Assembly (NCBI RefSeq): GCF_028553725.1
Contig: NZ_CP067124.1
Location: forward strand, 2,304,001-2,368,000
Reading direction: 5' to 3'
Length of the DNA: 64,000 nucleotides
Source of the DNA: Paracoccus alcaliphilus
GTDB lineage: Bacteria > Pseudomonadota > Alphaproteobacteria > Rhodobacterales > Rhodobacteraceae
Shown here piece by piece: positions 32,886-42,260 of the stretch. The position numbers were made by a program, and so were the translations under genes. Position 1 is the first letter of the stretch. Every line of letters begins with the position of its first letter. Below the pieces are notes generated by a model. The model saw only the letters and a program-made list of their open reading frames with translations, searched no databases and was not told where the DNA came from.

Positions 32886-32900
32886 TTAATCCGCAGTTAG
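32886..32900. promoter_or_regulatory. CtrA-box-like site between sciP and mnmA
   Basis: TTAA-N7-TTAG, one base from consensus, 46 bp upstream of the sciP start; sciP is a known CtrA target in related bacteria. Confidence 0.35.
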
Positions 32901-33003
32901 CCGCAATACGGTTTTTCCCGCCCTGCGCCTTGAGAATGCGGCGCATTTGCCTATATTTCGACACAAATTGCCCATGTCGCCTTTCGGGGCCCGGAGCCCA
33001 TCC

Positions 33004-34176
33004 ATGACCGTGACTGCCTCTGCCAGCGCCCCGGCGCCTGCCATGTCATTGAACAGCCTTGGTTTCGCCAAGCCCCCCGCCGATACCCGCGTTGTCGTGG
33101 CGATGTCGGGCGGTGTGGACAGCTCTGTCGTCGCGGCTCGGCTGAAGGCCGAAGGCTATGACGTGATCGGCGTGACCCTGCAACTTTACGATCACGGCGC
33201 GGCACTGGCGAAAAAGGGCGCATGCTGTGCCGGGCAGGACATTCACGACGCCCGCCGCGTGGCCGAGCGCATGGGGTTCCCGCATTATGTCCTCGACTAT
33301 GAGAACAGGTTCCGCGAATCGGTGATCGACGAATTTGCCGATGCCTATCTGTCGGGCGCGACGCCGGTGCCCTGCATCCGCTGCAACGAGCGGGTGAAGT
33401 TCCGCGACCTGCTGGCCACCGCCCGCGATCTGGATGCCGATTGCATGGCGACCGGCCACTATATCCAGCGCAAGGACGGCCCCCATCGGGCAGAGCTGCA
33501 CATGGCTGCCGATCCGAACCGCGACCAAAGCTATTTCCTGTTCTCGACCACGCAAGAGCAGCTGGATTTCCTGCGTTTCCCGCTTGGCCATCTGGCCAGC
33601 AAGGCCGAGACGCGGGCGCTGGCGGCCGAATACGGGCTGCCGGTGGCCGACAAGCCCGACAGTCAGGATATCTGCTTTGTTCCCAATGGCGATTATGCCT
33701 CGGTGATCGAGAAATTGCGCCCCGGCGCGGCCGATCCGGGCGATATCGTGGATATGGAGGGCAATGTCCTGGGCCGGCATCGCGGTGTGATCCACTATAC
33801 CATCGGGCAACGCCGTGGTCTGGGGATCGGGGGGCTGGGCGATCCGCTCTATGTCGTGCGGCTGGACCCGGATCTGCGCCATGTCGTCGTCGGTCCGAAA
33901 ACGGCGCTGGCCACGACCATCGTGCCGGTGTCTGAAGTGAACTGGCTGGGCGATCAACCGTTCGAGGGCGAGATCCCCTGTCTGGTCCGCATCCGCTCGA
34001 CCCGGCCGCCCCGGCCCGCAATCCTGCGCCCCATCGACGCCACCCGCGCCGAGGTCGAATTGCTGGATGCGGAAGAGGGTGTCAGCCCCGGTCAGGCCTG
34101 CGTCTTCTATCAGCAGGGCAGCAGCCGCGTTCTGGGTGGCGGCTGGATCACGCTGCGTCGGCGGCGACCTGCCTGA
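33004..34176 (+). CDS. mnmA: tRNA-specific 2-thiouridylase MnmA
   Basis: ATG 33004 is taken (MTVTASA...), in line with related proteins; 32974 is possible. 390 residues. PP-loop [15 protein letters not shown] for ATP binding, catalytic Cys in [11 protein letters not shown] (about 110) and the second Cys in [13 protein letters not shown] (about 215), plus [10 protein letters not shown]. It adds sulfur at U34 of Lys, Glu and Gln tRNAs using a persulfide carrier. Transcribed away from sciP; its end overlaps the sufE gene on the other strand by 29 bp. Confidence 0.95.
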   Translation: MTVTASASAPAPAMSLNSLGFAKPPADTRVVVAMSGGVDSSVVAARLKAEGYDVIGVTLQLYDHGAALAKKGACCAGQDIHDARRVAERMGFPHYVLDYENRFRESVIDEFADAYLSGATPVPCIRCNERVKFRDLLATARDLDADCMATGHYIQRKDGPHRAELHMAADPNRDQSYFLFSTTQEQLDFLRFPLGHLASKAETRALAAEYGLPVADKPDSQDICFVPNGDYASVIEKLRPGAADPGDIVDMEGNVLGRHRGVIHYTIGQRRGLGIGGLGDPLYVVRLDPDLRHVVVGPKTALATTIVPVSEVNWLGDQPFEGEIPCLVRIRSTRPPRPAILRPIDATRAEVELLDAEEGVSPGQACVFYQQGSSRVLGGGWITLRRRRPA

Positions 34177-34558
34177 TCCGCTGGATCATCGCCCGCAACC
34201 CGTTCGAGCGTTGCGAGGACAGGTTATCCTCCAGCCCCAGCCGCGCCATCTCTGCCTGCGCGTCGATATCGCCGACCTGATGCACCGGGACGCCTGAATA
34301 AAGCGCGTGCAACACGGCGATCAACCCGCGCACGATCATGGCGTCGCTGTCGCCCTGGAAATCGAAGCGGCCATCCTCGATCACCGGCATGATCCAGACC
34401 TGGCTGGCGCAGCCCTCGACCTTGGTGGCGGGCACCTGAAGGGCAGGGTCCATCGCGGGCATCGCGCGGCCCAGCTCGATCACGTGGCGATAGCGTTCTT
34501 CCCAGTCGTCAAGGAAGTCGAAAGTCTCGGCGATTTCTTCGAATGCGGGCGTGGCCAT
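34148..34558 (-). CDS. sufE: SufE-family cysteine desulfuration protein
   Basis: 136 residues. Catalytic Cys lies in [11 protein letters not shown] (about 49-59); [20 protein letters not shown] at the N-terminus is typical. SufE takes sulfur from the SufS desulfurase for Fe-S assembly. The 3' end converges with and slightly overlaps mnmA. Start ATG 34558. Confidence 0.92.
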   Translation of the reverse strand: MATPAFEEIAETFDFLDDWEERYRHVIELGRAMPAMDPALQVPATKVEGCASQVWIMPVIEDGRFDFQGDSDAMIVRGLIAVLHALYSGVPVHQVGDIDAQAEMARLGLEDNLSSQRSNGLRAMIQRIRQVAADAA

Positions 34559-34667
34559 GGCGTGTTCCTTTTGGAAACGGGTTAGCGCGGCTGGCCGGCA
34601 AGGTCAAAGAGGCTTTATCCGGGCGCCGCTTTGACCTAACAATCGGGCGAAACCAAGGGATGGTGAC

Positions 34668-35174
34668 ATGAGACGATTGACCGTGCCGCTGCTGATGTCG
34701 GCATTGCTGCTTGCCGGTTGCGGCGGGCGTTTCAGCGACAGCGGCTGGAACCCTTTGCGCTGGATGGACCGTGGCCAACGCGCGCCGCAGACGCTGGCGC
34801 CCGACGGAGGCTATGGTCTGGCGGGCGACGAACGCCCCTCGGTCCCGCAATTGCTGGGCGTCCGCTGGGAGCCGCTGAACGAGGGCCGCCTGCTGGTGGT
34901 GACCGGCATCGGGCCGACCAAGGGTTATTTCGACGCCGAACTGATCACGGCGGTGGCGCAGCCCGAGGGTCGCATCTCGCCCGATCCCGACGGCGTCCTG
35001 CGCCTGCGCTTTGTCGCTCTGCCGCCGCCCCCCGACGCCCCGGCGGCACGGCTGCCGGCCAATCCGGCGGTGGACACGATCACGGTGGCGCTGCCGCTGT
35101 CCCACACCCAACTGGCCGCTGTCCAGCGGGTCGAGATCAGCAGTGCTTCGAATATGCTGGGCATCGCACGCTGA
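34668..35174 (+). CDS. Predicted lipoprotein
   Basis: 168 residues. Signal peptide with lipobox LLAGC (Cys 19: MRRLTVPLLMSALLLAGCGG). The mature part has an alpha/beta pattern (LNEGRLLVVTGIGPTKGYFD; ITVALPLSHTQLAAVQRVEI) and Pro-rich linker, as in small conserved lipoproteins of Rhodobacteraceae. Function not known. It lies just ahead of tRNA-Ser. Confidence 0.75.
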   Translation: MRRLTVPLLMSALLLAGCGGRFSDSGWNPLRWMDRGQRAPQTLAPDGGYGLAGDERPSVPQLLGVRWEPLNEGRLLVVTGIGPTKGYFDAELITAVAQPEGRISPDPDGVLRLRFVALPPPPDAPAARLPANPAVDTITVALPLSHTQLAAVQRVEISSASNMLGIAR

Positions 35175-35218
35175 GAATGGTTGCACCGCCGCCGCAGTCA
35201 GGCTAATCCGCAGCGGTC

Positions 35219-35308
35219 GGAGGAGTGGCAGAGTGGTTTAATGCACCGGTCTTGAAAACCGACGTGGGGGCAACTCCACCGTGGGTTCGAATCCCACCTC
35301 CTCCGCCA
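35219..35308 (+). tRNA. tRNA-Ser (anticodon UGA)
   Basis: 90 nt including CCA. Acceptor GGAGGAG pairs with CTCCTCC, discriminator G; the anticodon stem ACCGG/CCGAC region presents CTTGAAA with anticodon TGA; a long variable arm (GTGGGGGCAACTCCAC) is typical for serine; T-loop GGTTCGAATCC. It marks the left edge of the mosaic island and is a class commonly used for integration. Confidence 0.97.
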
Positions 35309-35658
35309 CCTATCATTGATATTAAACGATTATTTGCGGTATTTTGTTTCACACCCGCCAACATTCCCGCCATCCTGAAAGCGCTTGGATGCGACCCGAT
35401 GCGACAAGCCGCCTTGCCCGAAACAGGGGGCATTGCGAAGTCCGGGGCACTCATTTTCGCGACCGGCGCTTTCGCTCACGTCATGGGAAATTTCCACAGC
35501 CCACTCCCTGAGCACGGACACCCGTCCGCGGCCTACGCCGGCTTGCTATTACCCACAAATATCTGAATCGATTTGATGTTTGAGAGAGAAAAATCTTGAT
35601 TCGAAAGAATCACTTATGATTCGTCTTCGAGCACCCGAATTCCTTGATGAGGTGCGCG
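35309..35658. other. Gene-free stretch after tRNA-Ser
   Basis: No convincing gene. The first 50 bp are AT-rich; the middle has a frame open from the tRNA but with no natural product. Near 35597-35615 TGATTC-GAAA-GAATCA is a small palindrome just before the transposase and may be part of the IS end. No integrase was found. Confidence 0.4.
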
Positions 35659-36553
35659 ATGTCTGCCGGATCCGAGAATTTTCCACCTGACGGCAGCCAT
35701 TGGTCGGAGCGCGAGGTGAATGTGGGCGCCTTCAAGGATGCCCGCCTCGGCAACCGGTTCGTGGAACTTCTCAGGTGTCTGAGCGACCGGATGGGCGGGA
35801 CGATCCCGCTCGCCTGCCAGGACTGGGCCAGCACGAAGGCAGCCTATCGGTTCTTCTCCAATCCACGGGTCGAGGAGGGCGATATCCTGAGCGGTCATTT
35901 CGATGCCACGAGAACCCGGTACTCGGCGACCGGCGGCACGGTCCTGCTCCTGCAGGATACCACCGAGTTCACCTACCAGCGCCGTAACCCGCATGACGTG
36001 GGTTTCACCAAGAGCGTCAATAGCGGTCGCGACAGTAAAGGGCGTCTGCGCCATCACGCAGTGTGCGGCATACTGATGCATTCCAGCCTGGCCGTCACCA
36101 CGGAAGGACTGCCCCTCGGGCTGGCCGCCGTCAAATTCTGGAACCGGGACAAATTCAAGGGCACGGCTCAACTCAAACGCAAGATCAACCCTACCAGAGT
36201 TCCCATCGAGACGAAGGAAAGCATCCGATGGCTCGACAACCTGCGCCAGTCACTCGCCCTGCTCGGACAGCCCGAGCGCTGTGTGCATGTCGGCGACAGG
36301 GAAAGCGACATCTACGAACTTTATTGCCTGGCCCGGGAGCTTGGAACCCATTTCGTCGTGCGCACCGTGGTCGACCGGCTTGCCGGAAACGGGGGACATA
36401 CGGTGAAAAGTGAGATGGCCGCGGCCGAAAGCGCCGGCACGCATGTGATCGAACTGCGCGGCGATGACGATGCGATTGAGCGGATCACCCTCGACATCCG
36501 TTACAAGCGGATCCATGTCCGCCCGCCGATCGGCAAGCAGAAGCGCTACCCCG
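35659..36553 (+). pseudogene. IS4-family (IS50/Tn5-like) transposase, 3' end lost
   Basis: ATG 35659 with GAGG ahead. About 298 residues match Tn5-type transposases: FKDARLGNRFVELLRCLSD, CQDWASTKAAYRFFSNPRV, first Asp in LLLQDTTEFTY and second in HVGDRESDIYELY. Around 36550, after RPPIGKQKRYP, the frame passes into the antisense of a recombinase gene. The final Glu domain is missing, so it cannot transpose. Confidence 0.85.
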
Positions 36554-36896
36554 TTGCGGTCGAACACCTCGACCAGCTTGGCGAAATCCGCCAGCGAGCG
36601 GCTGAGGCGGTCGATCTTGTAGACCACCACCACGTCGACCAGCCCGTCCTCGATATCCTCCAGCAGCCGCTTCAGCCCGGGGCGTTCCAGCGTTCCGCCC
36701 GAGATGCCCCCGTCGTCATACTGATCGCGGACCAGCGCCCAGCCCTCGGACTTCTGGCTGGCGATGTAGGATTCGCAGGCCTCGCGTTGCGCATGCAGGC
36801 TGTTGAACTCCTGCTCCAGACCTTCCTCCGAGGACTTGCGGGTGTAGACCGCGCAGCGCAGCTTGCGGACCACCTTCAGGTTCTCCGGCGGCTTCG

Positions 36897-36900
<4 letters not shown>
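36551..36900 (-). pseudogene. Serine recombinase N-terminal fragment
   Basis: Starts at ATG 36900 (MTKPPENLKVV). RCAVYTRKSSEEGLEQEFNS contains the nucleophile Ser; then SEGWALVRDQYDDGGISGGT and VVYKIDRLSRSLADFAKLVE. It breaks off after FDRNGV at the junction with the IS4 remnant, leaving about 117 of the several hundred residues of a large serine recombinase. Catalytic core incomplete. A DUF2924 gene piece precedes it in the usual order. Confidence 0.85.
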
Positions 36901-37095
<195 letters not shown>

Positions 37096-37099
37096 TTCG

Positions 37100-37840
37100 G
37101 TGGGGGTGGCGCTGCAGAACCTTGCGCTGCTCGGGCTGGGCGCGACGGCGGATGCGTCGAACCCGTTCTCGGCCAAACTGAATGCCGCGCTCTGGACGGC
37201 GAAGACCGTGGCTGAGGGCGGCACGGGCGATCTGTTCTACACCATGAACAAGGAGGCCGCCGGTGACGATCTGGGCCTGACGCTGCAGACCGGCTTCGTC
37301 ACCAAGGCGCTGATGGGGCTGTTCGGCTCGGACCGCTTCCGCCTCGCGGTCTCGGCCGACGGCAGCACCTTCTTCGACGGGCTGAGCGTCGACAACGCCA
37401 CCGGCATCGTCGATCAGCCCCGGCTGCCCCGCTTCAAGGCGTACACCAACTACGACAACTATGTCGGCGTCGGGGCCTGGACGAAGATCGGCCTGAACAA
37501 CACCGACTACAACGATCAGGGGGCCTTCGACGCCGCGAACAACTGGTTCGTGGCCCCGGTCGACGGCACCTACCTCTTCGGCGCGACGCTGCTTTACAAG
37601 GTCAACGCCAGCGCCACGGCCCGCATGCGCGGGCGGCTGGTCCTGAACGGCACCACCGAAATCCGCGGCTCCCTCGGCGAAATCTCCGCCACCCACGTCT
37701 CGCTCGCCACCGCGATCTGGCTGCAGACCATGGTGCCGCTCACCGCGGGCGACACCGTCGAGCTGCAGGGGTACTTCCGGGTCGCGGACGGCTATTTCGC
37801 CGCCGACCACACGGCCTTCTGGGGCTGCAAGATCGGCTGA
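37100..37840 (+). pseudogene. DUF2793 phage protein, copy 1, 5' truncated
   Basis: The frame from the junction reads LQNLALLGLGATADASNPFS, KLNAALWTAKTVAEGGTGDL and a C1q/TNF-like C-terminal domain (TYLFGATLLYKVNASATARM; VELQGYFRVADGYFAADH), ending CKIG. DUF2793 proteins lie late in rhodobacteral prophages and are probably tail or surface proteins. The N-terminal ~90 residues are missing. A second copy, 18,240 bp downstream, aligns without gaps. This copy still leads into its natural neighbour, the DUF6127-like gene. Confidence 0.75.
37111..37837 (+). repeat. 727-bp direct repeat, copy 1
   Basis: Aligns gap-free with 55351-56077 at a constant offset of 18,240 bp with scattered, mostly third-position differences. 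It covers the DUF2793 fragment only; the flanks differ at both ends. Confidence 0.85.
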
Positions 37841-37860
37841 GCGGCGAAAGGAGGATCCCG

Positions 37861-38148
37861 ATGACACCACCCCGATCCGAGGGCTTCGTGCGCATGCCCG
37901 ACGCCGAGTTCGAGGCAATCCTGACGCGGGCGGCCGAGGAAGGCGCGAAGCGCGCGCTCGCCGATGTCGGTCTCGACGGCGACGAGGCAGCCCTCGACAT
38001 CCGCGATCTGCGCTCCCTGGTGGATTGCATCCGTCTGGTGCGGCGCACCGCGATGCAGACCGCCGTCCGCATGATCACAACCGGCGTCATGCTGGCGCTG
38101 CTCGCGGGCATCGCCATCAAGTTCAAGATCTTCGGCGGCAGCCCGTAG
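37861..38148 (+). CDS. DUF6127-like small membrane protein
   Basis: 95 residues with AGGAGG upstream. Soluble helical half (MPDAEFEAILTRAAEEGAKR) and one membrane helix near the end (MITTGVMLALLAGIAIKFKI). Such proteins follow DUF2793 genes in rhodobacteral phages. It leads the lysis cassette and may be holin-like; that is inference. Confidence 0.6.
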   Translation: MTPPRSEGFVRMPDAEFEAILTRAAEEGAKRALADVGLDGDEAALDIRDLRSLVDCIRLVRRTAMQTAVRMITTGVMLALLAGIAIKFKIFGGSP

Positions 38149-38177
38149 CCGCTCAACACAACCATCAGCCCACCAGC

Positions 38178-38200
38178 ACCCGCCCACGAGGCGGGTTTTT
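38178..38200 (+). terminator. Rho-independent terminator ahead of the M15 peptidase gene
   Basis: ACCCGCC (38178-38184), CACGA, GGCGGGT (38190-38196) and TTTTT; GGAGG and the start follow at once. Confidence 0.8.
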
Positions 38201-38216
38201 CGTTTTGGAGGACCCC

Positions 38217-38891
38217 ATGACTACGACCTTCCACGGCCATTGGCGCAACGTGCCTGAGGGCACCTGGCGCTGGTCCAACTTCTCGCCCGCCGAGATCGCC
38301 TGCCGGGGCACCGGCAAGCTGGTCATCAACGCACCCGCGCTCGACAAGCTGCAGGCGCTCCGCGACCGCCTCGGCAAGCCGCTGATCGTCCGCTCGGCCT
38401 ACCGCAGCCCCGAGCACAACCGCGCCGTCGGCGGCGCCACCCGCTCCAAGCACCTCGACGGCGCGGCCTTCGACATCGCCATGGCGAACCACGACCCGGT
38501 GGCTTTCGAGGCGGCGGCGCGGGAGGTCGGGTTCCTCGGCTTCGGCTTCTATCCGCGTTCGGGTTTCATGCACATCGACCTCGGGCCCGCACGGCAGTGG
38601 GGCGAGCGGTTCCCGGTCCGGGAGACGGCTTTCGCATCGGAGACTCCGCCTGCACGCGAAGTGCTGGCCGAGAGCCGCACCATGAAGGGTGGCGGCGCGG
38701 CTGGCGTGGCGACGCTGGGTGCCGCGGGCGTCGAGGTGGCGCAGAGCGTTCTCGCCGAGACCCAGACCGCCATCCTTCCACTGGTCCCGTATCTCGATAC
38801 CCTGCGCTGGGTGTTCATCGCCGTGGCGCTCGGCGGCATCGCGGTCACGATCTACGCCCGCCTCGATGACTGGCGCCGGGGGCGGCGGTGA
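38217..38891 (+). CDS. Endolysin-like D-Ala-D-Ala carboxypeptidase, Peptidase M15_3, with membrane anchor
   Basis: 224 residues. M15 zinc site: SAYRSPEHNRAVGGATRSKH, where the His of SKHLDGAAFDI and its Asp are ligands, and FMHIDLGPAR gives the last His. A C-terminal membrane helix is at about 190-212 (LRWVFIAVALGGIAVTIYA), so it may be held in the membrane until lysis. Overlaps the spanin gene by 4 bp. Intact. Confidence 0.85.
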   Translation: MTTTFHGHWRNVPEGTWRWSNFSPAEIACRGTGKLVINAPALDKLQALRDRLGKPLIVRSAYRSPEHNRAVGGATRSKHLDGAAFDIAMANHDPVAFEAAAREVGFLGFGFYPRSGFMHIDLGPARQWGERFPVRETAFASETPPAREVLAESRTMKGGGAAGVATLGAAGVEVAQSVLAETQTAILPLVPYLDTLRWVFIAVALGGIAVTIYARLDDWRRGRR

Positions 38892-39145
38892 TCTGCGGGC
38901 TCTTCGCCACGCTCGCTGGATCGGCATGGACGCGCACGGCGATCCGCTACGGCATCACCGCCATCGCAATCCTTCTGTTCCTGCTGGCCCTGCGCCGCTC
39001 CGGCGAGCGTGCCGTGCGTCTGGCCGAACGGCTCGAGACCATGGAGAAAGCCCATGAGGCAGACCGACGGATGCTCGAGGCGGCGGCGCGTCGCCCTCGC
39101 GATCGTTACGAGCTTGCTGAGCGGCTGCGCGACGGACACTTCTGA
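38888..39145 (+). CDS. Inner-membrane spanin (Rz-like)
   Basis: 85 residues. N-terminal membrane helix (TAIRYGITAIAILLFLLALR) and a charged periplasmic coiled coil (RLAERLETMEKAHEADRRML), the i-spanin layout. The Rz1-like gene starts inside it in another frame at 39054, the classical nested arrangement. Spanins fuse inner and outer membranes in the last step of lysis. Confidence 0.75.
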   Translation: MICGLFATLAGSAWTRTAIRYGITAIAILLFLLALRRSGERAVRLAERLETMEKAHEADRRMLEAAARRPRDRYELAERLRDGHF

Positions 39146-39311
39146 CGGTAGCGGTTCAGGGGCGTGTCCGCCGGTCGTCGAGTACACCAGTGAGTTTCAG
39201 GCGCGCGCGGCCGAGGAACTGGCCCTGCTGCCGGAGGGTTCGGCGGTCGCTGAGATGCTCGCCGACTATTCGGTGATGCGGGAGCAATTGCGAGCTGGCT
39301 GCCAAGAGTGA
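39054..39311 (+). CDS. Outer-membrane spanin lipoprotein (Rz1-like)
   Basis: 85 residues from ATG 39054 (GGAG ahead), nested in the i-spanin gene. Signal peptide with lipobox LLSGC (Cys ~22). Mature part short and helical (SEFQARAAEELALLPEGSAV). The pairing supports a working lysis cassette in a phage that otherwise has been broken up. Confidence 0.75.
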   Translation: MRQTDGCSRRRRVALAIVTSLLSGCATDTSDGSGSGACPPVVEYTSEFQARAAEELALLPEGSAVAEMLADYSVMREQLRAGCQE

Positions 39312-39555
39312 GCCGTTTCGAGTAAATTCAGTCGGGAATTCTTCAGGCGTCGTCTCCGGCATCGGCTTCCAGCGCGGCACCCACACGAACTGGCAACTCG
39401 TGCTGAACGACGCCTCCGGCGCGCCCAAGCTCATCGATCTGGGCGCAAGTTTTCGTAAGCGCGACGCCGATCCCCTCCTGCCATTTTTGAGTTGATGCCT
39501 TCATTCTCCACGCACATGTGCGGCGGAGGTTTTGGATTTGGAGAGAGACGGCAAA

Positions 39556-39972
39556 ATGGGCGTCCAATTGGACGGCTCTATAGGCGTCGGGGTCTCGCGG
39601 CTTGAGGTGATCGGGGGGCCAAGCGGTCGTCGGCGGCGGACGAAGGCAGAGCGGGCGCGGATCGCGGCGGAGAGCATGATGCCCGGGGTGACGGTCGCAG
39701 ATACTGCGCGCAAGCACGGCACGACCCGCTGGCAGATTTACGATTGGCGCAAGCAGATACGCAAAGGTAATTTGGTGGTGCCCGAAAGCGTGGCGGCCTT
39801 GCCGTTCTTCGCGGAACTGGTGGTTGATGACCGCGCGACTGAGGCTTCGGCGGCCGTCCCCGGGTCTGATCTCGAAATCGTGGTGGGCGACATCGTCATC
39901 CGCGCGGGTCCTGGTGTCGACGAGGGCCAACTGACCCGGGCAATCCGCGCGGCACGGGCAGCGGCGTCGTGA
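39556..39972 (+). CDS. tnpA: IS66 TnpA accessory protein
   Basis: ATG 39556 gives 138 residues; an upstream TTG at 39532 is possible. Helix-turn-helix of the transposase-8 kind: MMPGVTVADTARKHGTTRWQ, followed by IYDWRKQIRKG. The rest is the acidic tail seen in IS66 OrfA. Its stop overlaps the tnpB start. Needed for IS66 transposition, role uncertain. Confidence 0.85.
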   Translation: MGVQLDGSIGVGVSRLEVIGGPSGRRRRTKAERARIAAESMMPGVTVADTARKHGTTRWQIYDWRKQIRKGNLVVPESVAALPFFAELVVDDRATEASAAVPGSDLEIVVGDIVIRAGPGVDEGQLTRAIRAARAAAS

Positions 39973-40325
39973 TGTTCGGCCAGGGCGGCCCGGTGAAGGT
40001 CTTCGTGGCGACCCGGCCTGTCGACTTTCGCAAGGGGATCGACGGTCTGGCACTGGCGGTGCAGGAGATGTTCGGGATGGACCCGTTCTGCGGAGCCGCC
40101 TTTGTGTTCCGAGCGAAGCGGGCGGATCGGATCAAGCTCTTGATCTGGGATCAGACCGGGATGGTGCTGGTTCACAAGCGGCTCGAGGGCGGCAAGTTCG
40201 TCTGGCCACAGGTGCGCGACGGGGTCATGCGCATGTCCGGAGCGCAGTTTGCAGCGCTGTTTGAGGGCGTGGATTGGCGGCTGGTCCGACCCGAACGGGC
40301 GCGGCGCCCGCTGGCGGCGGGGTGA
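39972..40325 (+). CDS. tnpB: IS66 TnpB (Orf2)
   Basis: 117 residues. VFVATRPVDFRKGIDGLALA is the hallmark of IS66 Orf2, followed by GAAFVFRAKRADRIKLLIWD and GMVLVHKRLEGGKFVWP. Accessory protein; the transposase is tnpC. Coupled to tnpA by ATGA-like overlap. Confidence 0.92.
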   Translation: MFGQGGPVKVFVATRPVDFRKGIDGLALAVQEMFGMDPFCGAAFVFRAKRADRIKLLIWDQTGMVLVHKRLEGGKFVWPQVRDGVMRMSGAQFAALFEGVDWRLVRPERARRPLAAG

Positions 40326-40393
40326 CTGGCAGGCTGCGTCGAAACGCCTGTTTTTGCTGGCCTGCAAGGGCATCCTGTGATTCACTTCCCGCC

Positions 40394-41959
40394 ATGGAAA
40401 CAGCTGATCTTGCGCGCGAAAACGCCCTGCTGAAGGCCCGCCTCGCCGAGGTGGAGGCGACGCTGGCCGAGACGCAAGAGGCCAATCGGCGGCTGCAGGA
40501 TATCCTGCACGCGGCGCAGCGCGAGAAATTCGGCAAGCGCTCCGAAAAGCTCTCGCCCGACCAGTTCAACCTGCCCCTGGAAGATGCCGAATTTGCTCAA
40601 GGTGTGCTCGAGGCAGCACAAGAAAAGGCCGAAGCGGCGATGCAGCGGGCGCGCGGGGAAACACCCCGCAAGCCCAAGCGCAACCGCGGGCATCTGCCGT
40701 CCCATCTGCCTCGGGTTGAGCGCGTGATCGAGCCTGCCAGCACGCTCTGTCCCTGCGGTTGCGGCGAGATGTCCAGGATCGGGGAAGACGTGTCCGAACG
40801 TCTCGACGTGATCCCCGCCCAGTTCCGGGTGCTGGTCACGCGGCGCCCGAAATACGCCTGCCGCCGTTGCTCGCAAGCTGTCGCGCAGGCCCATGCCCCC
40901 GAGCATGTCGTGCCCGGCGGGCTGCCCACGGAACTCTTCATCGCCTGGATTATCGTCTCGAAGTTCGGTGACCACCTGCCGTTTTATCGGCAGGCCGAGA
41001 TCTTCAAGCGGCAAGGGATCGATCTGGACCGCGGCACACTCGGCAACTGGGTCGGGCGCGCCTGTTTCCACCTGATGCCCGTCATCAACCAGATGCGTGC
41101 CCATCTGCGTGGCGCAGACCGCATCTTCGTGGATGAAACCCGCGCGCCGGTGCTGGAACCGGGCCTGAAACGCACCAAGAGCGGATTCTTCTGGGCCGTC
41201 GTATCCGATGATCGCGGCCATGGCGGGGCTGGCCCACCCATCGTGCTCTTCCACTATGCCCCTGGCCGGGGTAAGGCGCATCCGCTGAACTTCCTCGCCG
41301 GATACCACGGCCGCTTCCTGCAATGCGACGCCTACCAGTCCTACAACGCGATGACCGAGATCGCGCGCGACAATGGCCCGTGGCAACTGGTCTATTGCTG
41401 GACCCATGTCCGCCGCCGCTTCGTAAAGCGCTTCGAGAGCGATGGTTCACCCATTGCCGAGGAAATGCTGCGCCAGATCGCGCTGCTTTATCAGATCGAG
41501 AAGTCCGTGCGGAGCAAGGAGGCCGCTATGCGCCTTGCTGCCCGGCGTGAGCATTCGGCCCCGATCATCGCGGCGCTGAAACCCTGGCTGGAAGCCCAAC
41601 TCTCGCGCATACCGCAGAAATCCCAGCTTGCCGAAGACATCCGCTACTCCCTCGCGCACTGGCCCGGACTGATCCGCTTCCTCGAGCACGGCATGCTGGA
41701 ACTCGACACCAACCCGGTCGAGAACCAGATCAGGCCGATTGCCCTGACAAGAAAAAATGCACTCTTCGCCGGGAATGAAGTCGGCGCCGAAAACTGGGCT
41801 ATGCTCGCCTCGCTGGTCGCTACCTGCAAGATGTCCGACGTGAACCCGGTCGACTATCTCGCCGCCACACTGCGCGCCATCCTCGACGGTCACCCACAAA
41901 GCGGTATCGAAGACCTCATGCCATGGCGCTTCAACCAGCCGTCAAGCCTCGCAGCATAG
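40394..41959 (+). CDS. tnpC: IS66 transposase TnpC
   Basis: 521 residues from ATG 40394. N-terminal coiled coil (ENALLKARLAEVEATLAETQ), zinc-finger-like CPCGCGEM, then the DDE domain: Asp in IFVDETRAPV, Asp in LQCDAYQSYN, Glu in TNPVENQIRPIAL, plus YCWTHVRRRFV. Full length with the usual C-terminal part. Intact. Confidence 0.95.
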   Translation: METADLARENALLKARLAEVEATLAETQEANRRLQDILHAAQREKFGKRSEKLSPDQFNLPLEDAEFAQGVLEAAQEKAEAAMQRARGETPRKPKRNRGHLPSHLPRVERVIEPASTLCPCGCGEMSRIGEDVSERLDVIPAQFRVLVTRRPKYACRRCSQAVAQAHAPEHVVPGGLPTELFIAWIIVSKFGDHLPFYRQAEIFKRQGIDLDRGTLGNWVGRACFHLMPVINQMRAHLRGADRIFVDETRAPVLEPGLKRTKSGFFWAVVSDDRGHGGAGPPIVLFHYAPGRGKAHPLNFLAGYHGRFLQCDAYQSYNAMTEIARDNGPWQLVYCWTHVRRRFVKRFESDGSPIAEEMLRQIALLYQIEKSVRSKEAAMRLAARREHSAPIIAALKPWLEAQLSRIPQKSQLAEDIRYSLAHWPGLIRFLEHGMLELDTNPVENQIRPIALTRKNALFAGNEVGAENWAMLASLVATCKMSDVNPVDYLAATLRAILDGHPQSGIEDLMPWRFNQPSSLAA

Positions 41960-42260
41960 GGCCGCAACGTCGCGCTTACAAGTTTTCCGGTCGCGAGCAC
42001 GACGAACGTCCTTACCCTCACGCTGCTCGCCGCCCCGAACAGCAGCGAGATCGGCGTGCGGGTCGTCGAGGAGGTCAGCGGGGCGGTGGTCGAGTTCATG
42101 CTCGACACCGATATCCCCGCCGCGACGCAACTCCTGAGCCCGCGCAACTTCATGAACAACGGCGCGACAGCGGCGGCGGTCGCATATGACTGTTCGGGGG
42201 TGTATGTGGAGACGGATTACTGACGCATTCGTTGACCGTGTTGGCCGCTTCGACAATTTT

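Larger units (their letters stand above)
39455..41979 (+). mobile_element. IS66-family insertion sequence, complete
   Basis: 2,525 bp. Ends GTAAGCGCGACG (39455-39466) and its exact complement (41968-41979). Target duplication AAGTTTTC at 39447-39454 and 41980-41987, the 8 bp typical of IS66. Carries tnpA, tnpB and tnpC, all open, so it may be active. Confidence 0.97.
39312..42223 (+). pseudogene. Tail-protein C-terminal gene, split by IS66
   Basis: Left part (to 39454) reads VVSGIGFQRGTHTNWQLVLN and DASGAPKLIDLGASF; right part (from 41980) continues PVASTTNVLTLTLLAAPNSS to CSGVYVETDY and stops at 42221-42223. Removing the IS and one target copy joins them in frame. The 5' end runs into the spanin stop with no start, so the gene was already truncated. 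Probable tail fibre or surface protein. Confidence 0.7.

Noticed and set aside
34718..35206. Plus-strand frames overlapping the lipoprotein gene
   Set aside because: Compositional shadows; the lipoprotein frame has a signal peptide and lipobox.
35225..35566. 113-codon frame starting inside tRNA-Ser
   Set aside because: Begins within the tRNA and has no natural-looking product.
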